DNA from: PWPS01 sp964573145
GTDB lineage: Bacteria; Patescibacteriota; Minisyncoccia; Minisyncoccales; PWPS01
DNA length: 11,211 bases
Assembly: GCA_964573145.1 (NCBI GenBank)
Contig: CAZNIM010000025.1
Coordinates: 1 to 11,211 of the forward strand
Reading direction: 5' to 3'
Shown here: positions 1-4,747 of the stretch, piece after piece
Layout of the letters: each line of letters starts with the position of its first letter
Numbering within the stretch: position 1 is the first letter of the stretch
Notes under the pieces: model-generated
Database searches by the model: none
Told to the model about the DNA's origin: nothing
Seen by the model: the letters and a program-made list of their open reading frames with translations, nothing else
Program-made: the position numbers and the translations under genes

Positions 1-42
1 TATTAGTAGTTCTATTAGTGTAAAAGCTTTATTATTTTTCAT
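1..42 (-). CDS. Type IV prepilin-like protein, N-terminal fragment (gene runs off the window)
   Basis: Reading the minus strand from an ATG at 42-40 gives MKNNKAFTLIELLI, open to the window edge. A short basic leader followed by FTLIELL is the hallmark of class III signal sequences of type IV pilins and type II secretion pseudopilins, cleaved by prepilin peptidase (PilD) just before the Phe. The residue before the cleavage point is Ala rather than the usual Gly; this is seen in some family members. The conserved Glu at position 5 of the mature protein (FTLIE) is present. Only 14 codons are visible, so the globular domain and the exact pilin type cannot be judged. A terminator-like hairpin lies directly before the start codon. 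The family call is fairly secure from the motif; its role (adhesion, DNA uptake or motility) is unknown. Confidence 0.75.
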   Translation of the reverse strand, partial: MKNNKAFTLIELLI

Positions 43-71
43 AATAAAAAACCCCACTTAAAAAGGGGTTT
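43..71 (-). terminator. Terminator-like hairpin directly upstream of the prepilin start
   Basis: On the minus strand AAACCCC (71-65) pairs with GGGGTTT (55-49) around a 9-base loop, and the stem runs into a U-rich stretch (TTTTTTATT) ending at the prepilin ATG. A competing small hairpin, GGTTT-ACAT-AAACC (80-67), would use the same AAACC and exclude this one. It may end an upstream minus-strand transcript, or act as an attenuator in the pilin leader. The loop and stem sequence AAGTGGGG recurs in the terminators at 10200-10223 and 10892-10918. Confidence 0.5.
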
Positions 72-84
72 ATGTAAACCTTCC

Positions 85-105
85 AAAAAATGAGGCGAAC
101 CTCAT
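85..105 (-). terminator. Rho-independent terminator hairpin with TTCG loop
   Basis: The minus strand reads ATGAGG-TTCG-CCTCAT (105-90) followed by TTTTTT (the last stem base plus 89-85). A six-pair stem with a tetraloop and a U-tract is a compact intrinsic terminator. No coding gene precedes it on this strand. Together with the candidate promoter at 153-182 it would delimit an RNA of about 60 nt, or form part of a regulated prepilin leader. Confidence 0.5.
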
Positions 106-152
106 CAGGATAATAATATTCGATTTTCATTCGTCTTCTTTAGCTGTAGTTA

Positions 153-182
153 ATTATACAACTGAATGCTAATCTTTGTAAA
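153..182 (-). promoter_or_regulatory. Candidate sigma-70-type promoter for the prepilin leader
   Basis: On the minus strand TTTACA (182-177) is separated by 18 bases from a perfect TATAAT (158-153), predicting a start near 146. The downstream RNA would pass through both hairpins at 105-85 and 71-49 before the prepilin start codon. A second perfect TATAAT at 243-238 on the same strand has no convincing -35 box. Confidence 0.45.
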
Positions 183-215
183 GTAAGTTATTTAAAGTTA
201 CAAACTTCAAATTAA

Positions 216-247
216 TTGTTTTATTTTTTCAGCTTATATTATACAAT
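216..247 (+). promoter_or_regulatory. Possible promoter for the small orphan gene
   Basis: A TTGTTT (216-221) lies 17-20 bases before an AT-rich -10-like run (TATACAAT, 240-247). A transcript from here would start near 252-254 and include the SD hairpin at 265-296. A TTGACA at 260-265 is a better -35 match, but its partner TGAAAT (283-288) would start transcription inside or after the SD, so I favour the upstream pair. Weak evidence either way. Confidence 0.25.
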
Positions 248-264
248 TGAAATAGAACTTTGAC

Positions 265-296
265 ATCACTCTCATCTCCGGCTGAAATGAGGTGAT
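265..296 (+). promoter_or_regulatory. Hairpin sequestering the Shine-Dalgarno sequence of the 301-636 gene
   Basis: ATCAC (265-269) and CTCAT (271-275), with T270 bulged, are complementary to ATGAGGTGAT (287-296), giving ten pairs around an 11-base loop. The 3' arm contains the whole ribosome binding site GAGGTGAT (289-296), five bases before the TTG start at 301. The folded form should hide the SD. This could be a simple translational control element responding to temperature, a ligand, a protein or an antisense RNA. The pairing is seen directly; the regulatory role is inferred. Confidence 0.45.
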
Positions 297-300
297 TCAC

Positions 301-636
301 TTGAAAAACAAACTCAAAAAAGAAAAACTACCCAATCTCCCAAAGGTTAAAAGATTTCAAAAACGATTCTTTGAGATAGTGGAAAAAGAGAAGCTAACCG
401 AAGCGGAAAAAGCTATTCTCGTCTACTCTCTCAAGTTCATCCGCTTCAGAATCTCTTTTTTAAAAAGCGATGAATTCGTTACTCCTCCCGACATCGCTGA
501 AATTTCTTCATTTTTCACGGATAAAGAAATAAGAGCGTTAAATCACGCTATTCTTTACGAAAAACCAGAAAGAATGACCACCAGATCGCTTTCCGAACTT
601 GAAAAGCTGAGAGAAAAAATATTAAGCCGGAGATGA
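301..636 (+). CDS. Small basic protein of unknown function (111 aa)
   Basis: I do not recognise this protein. The frame is open from a GTG at 292, but that GTG lies inside the strong SD GAGGTGAT (289-296), so translation should begin at the TTG at 301, five bases after the SD. The product is 111 residues, rich in Lys and Arg, with no Cys and no signal peptide or membrane segment. The sequence suggests mostly helices: a basic N-terminus (residues 1-25), an amphipathic stretch around LTEAEKAILVYSLKFIRFRI, and a charged C-terminal helix. It is probably cytoplasmic, and nucleic-acid or ribosome binding is possible but only a guess from charge. The gene stands alone with its own leader and a strong terminator, which argues that it is real. 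Convergent rnhB lies beyond the shared terminator. Confidence 0.7.
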   Translation: MKNKLKKEKLPNLPKVKRFQKRFFEIVEKEKLTEAEKAILVYSLKFIRFRISFLKSDEFVTPPDIAEISSFFTDKEIRALNHAILYEKPERMTTRSLSELEKLREKILSRR

Positions 637-643
637 TTTAAAA

Positions 644-674
644 AGCACCGCTTTAAAGCGGTGCTCTTTTTTTT
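644..674. terminator. Bidirectional intrinsic terminator between the orphan gene and rnhB
   Basis: AGCACCGCTTT (644-654) is followed at once by its reverse complement AAAGCGGTGCT (655-665), then C and eight T (667-674) on the plus strand. On the minus strand the same stem is followed by TTTTT (643-639, just short of the orphan stop codon). It can therefore end the 301-636 gene on one strand and rnhB on the other. Confidence 0.85.
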
Positions 675-706
675 ATTTCAAGCTCCACAGCTATTAAATT
701 ACCCCT

Positions 707-733
707 ATTTTAACGCCCCTGGGGCGTAAAAAT
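707..733. repeat. GC-rich inverted repeat downstream of rnhB
   Basis: ACGCCCC (713-719), a single T, and GGGGCGT (721-727) form a near-perfect palindrome. After one A/A mismatch it is extended by ATTTT (707-711) and AAAAT (729-733). An extra GGGCGT at 734-739 could compete for the left arm. There is no U-tract after the stem on either strand, so it is a poor intrinsic terminator. It may protect or process the rnhB transcript 3' end, or be a protein-binding site. Confidence 0.4.
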
Positions 734-749
734 GGGCGTGGAAATGGGA

Positions 750-1316
750 TTAGATTAGTTTGAAGGATCTTCTGTGTATCGGGCATGGGCCCAGTTTTTT
801 AATCGCCTCTTTGTGGGCTTTGGTCGGATAACCCTTATGGCACGAAAATCCGTATCCGGGATATTTTTTATCCATCCCTCTCATCAGTCTGTCCCTGGAA
901 ACCTTGGCTGCTATTGAAGCAATCGAACACTCTAAAATCTTTTGGTCCGCTTTTATTATCGATTTCTGTTCCCGCTCAATATTGATTGCAAAATTGCCGT
1001 CAATAATAACAAGGGCGTCTTCCTCTCCCAGCTTCAAAATCGCCTCTTCCATCGCTCTCTTTGTCGCTTCGAAGATATTTATTTGATCTATTGTTTGCGG
1101 GTCTCTTTGCGCTACTTCGACCAAGATATCTTCACTTTTCATAATTAAATCAAAAAGCTTCTCTCTCTTCTTTTCGGATATCTTTTTGCTGTCCCTTATC
1201 TCCGTTAAGAAATCGGGTTCTTTCTTTACCAGAGCGGCAGCGGCAAAAACCGGTCCCGCAAGAGGTCCTCGACCCGCTTCGTCCACTCCTATTATTCTTC
1301 TGTTTTTAAATTTCAC
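750..1316 (-). CDS. rnhB: Ribonuclease HII
   Basis: RNase HII cuts the RNA strand of RNA-DNA hybrids and starts removal of single ribonucleotides misincorporated in DNA. The 188-residue product has the family's order of motifs. GVDEAGRGPLAGPV (residues 10-23) supplies Asp12 and Glu13, DSKK is at 42-45, IIDGN contains Asp106, and KADQ contains Asp124. These four acids match the DEDD metal-binding set. The C-terminal part (GYGFSCHKGYPTKAH, then a GPCPIHRRSF ending) is also typical. Length is at the short end of the family. The start is a GTG at 1316-1314 with no SD before it; it is placed by the conserved N-terminus. The gene diverges from dnaE across an 88-base spacer and converges with the small orphan gene. 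The pairing with dnaE fits a replication and repair role. Confidence 0.96.
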   Translation of the reverse strand: MKFKNRRIIGVDEAGRGPLAGPVFAAAALVKKEPDFLTEIRDSKKISEKKREKLFDLIMKSEDILVEVAQRDPQTIDQINIFEATKRAMEEAILKLGEEDALVIIDGNFAINIEREQKSIIKADQKILECSIASIAAKVSRDRLMRGMDKKYPGYGFSCHKGYPTKAHKEAIKKLGPCPIHRRSFKLI

Positions 1317-1404
1317 TGTTTATTTTTAGACGTTTATTTTGTATCATTACATCAGTATGAAGTCATTTCAATAAGTTAAAAACAGCTAATTTTAAACAAG
1401 TTTA
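1317..1404. promoter_or_regulatory. Divergent rnhB-dnaE intergenic region, promoters not resolved
   Basis: Both genes must be transcribed from this 88-base AT-rich spacer. For rnhB the best minus-strand candidate is TTGAAA (1371-1366), 17 bases, then AATGAT (1348-1343) preceded by an extended TG. For dnaE, TAATTT (1387-1392) is only a weak -10 and I see no good -35. No SD precedes either start codon. Confidence 0.3.
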
Positions 1405-4400
1405 ATGAAATTCACTCACCTGCATGTTCACTCTCACTATAGCATTCTGGACGGGCTTCCAAAAATAGGAGAGCTCATCGACTACGTTAAAGAAAAAGGA
1501 ATGGATTCGGTAGCGATTACCGACCACGGCGCTCTCTACGGAGCGGTTGAATTTTACAAAAAGGCAAAAGAGAAAGAGGTTAAGCCGATAATCGGAGCGG
1601 AGGTTTATGTCGCCTTTGAAGAGATGACTCAAAAAAGACCCAATGTCGATAATAAAAATTATCACCTGGTTCTTTTGGTTAAAAATGAAACGGGTTACAA
1701 AAATTTGGTTAAATTAATTACCGAAGCTCACCTCAAAGGATTTTACTACAAACCGAGAATAGACGAAGAGCTTTTGGAAAAACACTCCGAAGGACTTATC
1801 GCTCTGACCGCCTGCATACAGGGAAAAATTCCACGCTATATACTATCCGGAAAAAAAGAGGAGGCAAAAAAATTAGCTCTCAAATATAAAAAACTTTTCG
1901 GAAAAGATTCTTTCTACTTTGAGCTTCAGCACCACCCCAATATTCCGGAACAAAAAAAAGTTAACGAGCAACTCAAAAAGTGGTCCGATGAACTTGATAT
2001 CCCCTTGGTCGCCACCTGTGACAGCCATTATCTGCGCCCGGAAGACGGTCAAATCCAAGACGTTTTAATGTCGATAAGTACCGGTTCGGACATAAATGAT
2101 CCCGATCGAGTCTCTTTGAGAGAAGACGATTTTTCAATGAAATCACCCGAAAAGATGGCTGAAATATTCAGCGATGTCCCCGAAGCGATTGAAAATACTC
2201 AAAAGATAGCGGATATGTGTAATTTTGAGTTCGACTTGGAAAGCACCAGCCTACCCAAGTTCCCCTTACCGGAAAAAACGACCGACCAAGAATATCTCCG
2301 AAATCTTTGCGAGAAGAATCTGGAAGAAAGATACCCTCCCGAAAAAAGAAAAGATGCAAAAGAGAGACTCGACTACGAATTGAAGATAATCAACGATACC
2401 GGCTTTGCTTCTTATTTTTTGATCGTCCAGGACTTCGTTAACTGGGCTAAAGAAAATCATATAGTGGTAGGGCCGGGAAGAGGAAGTGCCGGAGGATCGA
2501 TAACCTCTTATCTCTTACGAATAACCAACGTGGATCCGCTGAAATACGATTTAATTTTTGAGCGTTTCTTGAACCCCGGAAGAGCCAAAGTCTCGATGCC
2601 CGATATCGACCTCGACTTTACGGATAAAAGAAGAGGAGAAGTTATCGATTACATAGCTCAAAAATACGGAGAAGAGAGCGTCGCTCAAATAATAACCTTC
2701 GGAACAATGGCCGCCCGAGCGGCAATAAGAGATACCGGTCGAGCCCTCGGCTATGAATACAATTATTGTGACAGAGTGGCGAAGATGATTCCGATGGGTC
2801 AAAATCTGGAAGAAACCCTGGAAAACAATATCGACTTCCGTAAGCTCTACAATACCGACCCGAAAGCCGAACGTCTCATAGATATAGCTAAAAAATTGGA
2901 AGGTGTTGTCCGCCACGCCTCCACTCACGCTTGTGGAGTGGTAATCGGTAATCAGCCGCTTCCGAACAAGGTCCCCTTGCAGCATCCTTCCCAAGACGAT
3001 GAAGCGGTGGTAACTCAATACGAGATGCACTCCATTGAAGATATCGGTCTCTTGAAGATGGATATTCTGGGACTTAAAAATTTAACGATAATAGAAGACA
3101 CACTCAAAAAGATATATGCGATTCACGGAAAGAATATCGATATAGACCACCTTCCTCTCGACGACAAAAAAACTTTCGATCTTTTAAAGGCCGGAGGAAC
3201 TACCGGTGTTTTTCAGTTGGAGTCATCCGGATTCCAGCGCTACTTAAAGCAACTGAAGCCGACCAGCATTGAAGACATCATTGCCATGGTCGCCCTTTAT
3301 CGGCCGGGACCGATGCAGTATATTCCGACCTATATCAAAAGAAAAAACGGAAAACAAAAGGTTGACTATCTTCATCCCGATTTGGAGCCGATTTTAAAGT
3401 CGACCTACGGAGTTTGTGTTTATCAAGAACAGGTAATGAGAATTGCTCAAGAGATGGCCGGCTACACGATGGCCGAAGCGGACATACTCAGAAAAGCGAT
3501 CGGTAAAAAAATCGCCAAACTGCTCAGAAGTCAAAAGAAGAAGTTTTTAACCGGCCTTCAGGAAAACGGCTATTCGAAAGAGTTGGGAGAAGAGATCTGG
3601 AGTTGGATAAAGCCCTTTGCTCAATATTCGTTCAACAAGAGTCACGCTGCCGCCTACGCACAGGTCGCCTATCAAACGGCCTACCTCAAAGCCCACTATC
3701 CCGAAGAATTCATGTCTTCTCTTCTTACCGCCGAACAAAAAAATATAGACCGGCTCGGATTTTTGATGGGAGAGTGTAAAAATATGGGAATTGAGGTTCT
3801 TCAACCCGATATCAATGAGAGTTTTGCTCATTTCAGCGTGGTTCCGGAAAAAAATCAAATTAGATTCGGTTTGGCGGCCATAAAGAACGTCGGAACCAAG
3901 CTGGTTGAAGAGGTTGTTGAAGATCGAAAAGAGAACGGTTCTTACGAATCACTCGACAATTTTCTTTCTCGTATTCATTCCCGTCACCTGAATAAAAAGT
4001 CACTGGAAGCGCTGGCCAAAGCGGGAGCCTTTGAAAGCTTGATGGAGAGAAATCAAATCCTGAAAAATATGGACCGAATATTGGCTTACAGTAAAGAGAT
4101 AAGAAAAAAAGAGAAGGGTGGTCAATCCGGACTTTTCGAAGCGGCCGAAAGCTACAATTCCGAAATTCGACTGGAAGAAAATCCGGAGGCGACCAAGGAA
4201 GAAAAATTAAACTGGGAAAAAGAACTTCTGGGAATATTCATTACCGGTCACCCACTCGACAAACACGAAGAAAAGCTAAAAAAGGCAAAGAGCATAAAAA
4301 AAGCTAAAAGAGAACCTTCGGACAAAAGAGTTCGAGTCGGCGGAATGATCTCTCGAACAAAGACGATAACCACCAAAAAAGGAAGTCAAATGATGTTTAT

Positions 4401-4569
4401 GTCCCTAAAAGATAAAGATGATGAGATGGAGATAATCGTTTTTCCCGAAACCTACCAAAACTACAAAATGATATTGGAGGCTAACAATCTGGTGTTCGTC
4501 TCCGGAAAAGTGAGTCATCGAGATCAAAATCCGAAGATAATCGCCGAAAAGATAAAGAGGATCGATTGA
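1405..4569 (+). CDS. dnaE: DNA polymerase III subunit alpha
   Basis: This is the replicative C-family polymerase, 1054 residues. The N-terminal PHP domain (about 1-270) keeps the expected metal ligands: HVH around 7-9, Asp16, TDH at 39-41, Glu66, His87, Cys135, His174, and Asp204/His206 in CDSH. This suggests an active PHP site that could proofread. The polymerase core has GPGRGSAGGS, then PDIDLDF with Asp400 and Asp402, and KMDILGL with Asp553; these match the catalytic triad Asp401, Asp403 and Asp555 of E. coli. A clamp-binding QxxLF-type motif, QSGLF, is at 907-911. An OB-fold closes the protein (about 975-1054). The protein is roughly 100 residues shorter than E. coli DnaE and lacks the C-terminal tau-binding domain. 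The ATG has no SD. The stop codon is two bases from the -35 box of the thrS promoter, so the downstream attenuator may also end dnaE transcripts. Confidence 0.97.
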   Translation: MKFTHLHVHSHYSILDGLPKIGELIDYVKEKGMDSVAITDHGALYGAVEFYKKAKEKEVKPIIGAEVYVAFEEMTQKRPNVDNKNYHLVLLVKNETGYKNLVKLITEAHLKGFYYKPRIDEELLEKHSEGLIALTACIQGKIPRYILSGKKEEAKKLALKYKKLFGKDSFYFELQHHPNIPEQKKVNEQLKKWSDELDIPLVATCDSHYLRPEDGQIQDVLMSISTGSDINDPDRVSLREDDFSMKSPEKMAEIFSDVPEAIENTQKIADMCNFEFDLESTSLPKFPLPEKTTDQEYLRNLCEKNLEERYPPEKRKDAKERLDYELKIINDTGFASYFLIVQDFVNWAKENHIVVGPGRGSAGGSITSYLLRITNVDPLKYDLIFERFLNPGRAKVSMPDIDLDFTDKRRGEVIDYIAQKYGEESVAQIITFGTMAARAAIRDTGRALGYEYNYCDRVAKMIPMGQNLEETLENNIDFRKLYNTDPKAERLIDIAKKLEGVVRHASTHACGVVIGNQPLPNKVPLQHPSQDDEAVVTQYEMHSIEDIGLLKMDILGLKNLTIIEDTLKKIYAIHGKNIDIDHLPLDDKKTFDLLKAGGTTGVFQLESSGFQRYLKQLKPTSIEDIIAMVALYRPGPMQYIPTYIKRKNGKQKVDYLHPDLEPILKSTYGVCVYQEQVMRIAQEMAGYTMAEADILRKAIGKKIAKLLRSQKKKFLTGLQENGYSKELGEEIWSWIKPFAQYSFNKSHAAAYAQVAYQTAYLKAHYPEEFMSSLLTAEQKNIDRLGFLMGECKNMGIEVLQPDINESFAHFSVVPEKNQIRFGLAAIKNVGTKLVEEVVEDRKENGSYESLDNFLSRIHSRHLNKKSLEALAKAGAFESLMERNQILKNMDRILAYSKEIRKKEKGGQSGLFEAAESYNSEIRLEENPEATKEEKLNWEKELLGIFITGHPLDKHEEKLKKAKSIKKAKREPSDKRVRVGGMISRTKTITTKKGSQMMFMSLKDKDDEMEIIVFPETYQNYKMILEANNLVFVSGKVSHRDQNPKIIAEKIKRID

Positions 4570-4570
4570 T

Positions 4571-4598
4571 TTGACTTTCAGCCGAAAAGATGTAGAAT
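4571..4598 (+). promoter_or_regulatory. Promoter of the thrS leader and operon
   Basis: TTGACT (4571-4576) and TAGAAT (4593-4598) are separated by 16 bases, each one or two changes from the sigma-70 consensus. The predicted start point is about 4605-4606, coinciding with the ATG of the threonine-rich leader peptide at 4606. The promoter begins two bases after the dnaE stop codon. Confidence 0.65.
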
Positions 4599-4605
4599 TA
4601 CATTG

Positions 4606-4659
4606 ATGAAAATCTTTGAATCAAAGGCAAAAAAGACGACAACAACCTCTTCGCTTTGA
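4606..4659 (+). CDS. thrS leader peptide with four consecutive Thr codons
   Basis: A 17-codon frame encodes MKIFESKAKKTTTTSSL and ends at TGA 4657-4659. Codons 11-14 are ACG, ACA, ACA and ACC, all four threonine codons in a row, immediately upstream of the threonyl-tRNA synthetase gene. This is the signature of a ribosome-attenuation leader peptide as in the enterobacterial thr, his and phe operons. The ribosome would stall here when charged tRNA-Thr is scarce. The last Thr codon overlaps RNA segment 1 of the attenuator and the stop codon abuts segment 2, as the mechanism requires. There is no SD, but the predicted transcription start is at the ATG, so translation would begin on a leaderless or nearly leaderless RNA. 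The peptide itself probably has no function. The evidence is the codon run, its place, and its register with the RNA structures; conservation remains untested. Confidence 0.85.
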   Translation: MKIFESKAKKTTTTSSL

Positions 4660-4716
4660 GAGGTTTCTTCAATTTTAGCCTTTGCAAGAAACCTCTCCGA
4701 AGAGGTTTTTCTTTTT
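4644..4716 (+). promoter_or_regulatory. Threonine attenuator controlling thrS (segments 1-4)
   Basis: Four segments form mutually exclusive hairpins. Segment 1, AACCTCT (4644-4650), pairs with AGAGGTT (4659-4665) of segment 2. Segment 2, GAGAGGTTTCTT (4658-4669), is perfectly complementary over 12 bases to segment 3, AAGAAACCTCTC (4686-4697); this is the antiterminator. Segment 3 (AAACCTCT, 4689-4696) also pairs with segment 4 (AGAGGTTT, 4701-4708) to form the terminator. A ribosome stalled on the Thr codons at 4636-4647 would cover segment 1, free segment 2 for 2:3 pairing, and allow transcription into thrS. A ribosome reaching the stop codon would block segment 2 and allow termination. With no translation, 1:2 forms and termination also wins. 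I see no T-box specifier or conserved T-box sequence. Confidence 0.85.
4686..4716 (+). terminator. Intrinsic terminator of the thrS attenuator
   Basis: AAACCTCT (4689-4696), loop CCGA, AGAGGTTT (4701-4708). The stem can be extended by a G-U pair and an A-U pair at its base. It is followed by TTTTT-C-TTTTT (4706-4716). It probably also ends transcripts reading through from dnaE, since no other terminator lies between the two genes. Confidence 0.85.
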
Positions 4717-4731
4717 AATCGCTAATCAGTA

Positions 4732-4740
4732 TGATAAAAT
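4732..4740 (+). promoter_or_regulatory. Possible extended -10 promoter giving leaderless thrS mRNA
   Basis: TG-A-TAAAAT is an extended -10 element whose expected start point (4747-4748) is the thrS ATG itself. There is no convincing -35 box; the stretch 17 bases upstream is only T-rich. If real, it would give a basal thrS transcript that bypasses the attenuator. Confidence 0.35.
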
Positions 4741-4747
4741 AAAAAAT

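Noticed and set aside
43..130. Real 32-codon protein on the minus strand (starting MKIEYYYPDE) overlapping the prepilin start
   Set aside because: It has no clear SD, runs through two terminator-like hairpins, and resembles no protein I know. It is mentioned as a possible leader frame but not called as a gene.
75..190. tmRNA or tRNA gene suggested by GGTTCG and GAAGACGAA-like pieces on the minus strand
   Set aside because: No acceptor stem, CCA end or T-arm pairing could be found; GGTTCGCC is explained by the terminator hairpin at 105-90.
292..300. GTG at 292 as the start of the small orphan protein
   Set aside because: The GTG is part of the Shine-Dalgarno GAGGTGAT, which is correctly spaced for the TTG at 301.
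2551..3030. Long antisense frame (159 codons) inside dnaE on the minus strand
   Set aside because: It is a shadow of the dnaE coding frame, with no SD, promoter or recognisable protein features.
4682..4747. N-terminal extension of ThrS from a TTG at 4682
   Set aside because: The extra 22 codons cover the attenuator terminator and its U-tract; the protein family begins naturally at the ATG at 4748 for the TGS-less form.
4571..4747. T-box riboswitch upstream of thrS
   Set aside because: The gap is short, and I see no conserved T-box bulge sequence or specifier-loop stem; the leader peptide and alternative hairpins account for it.
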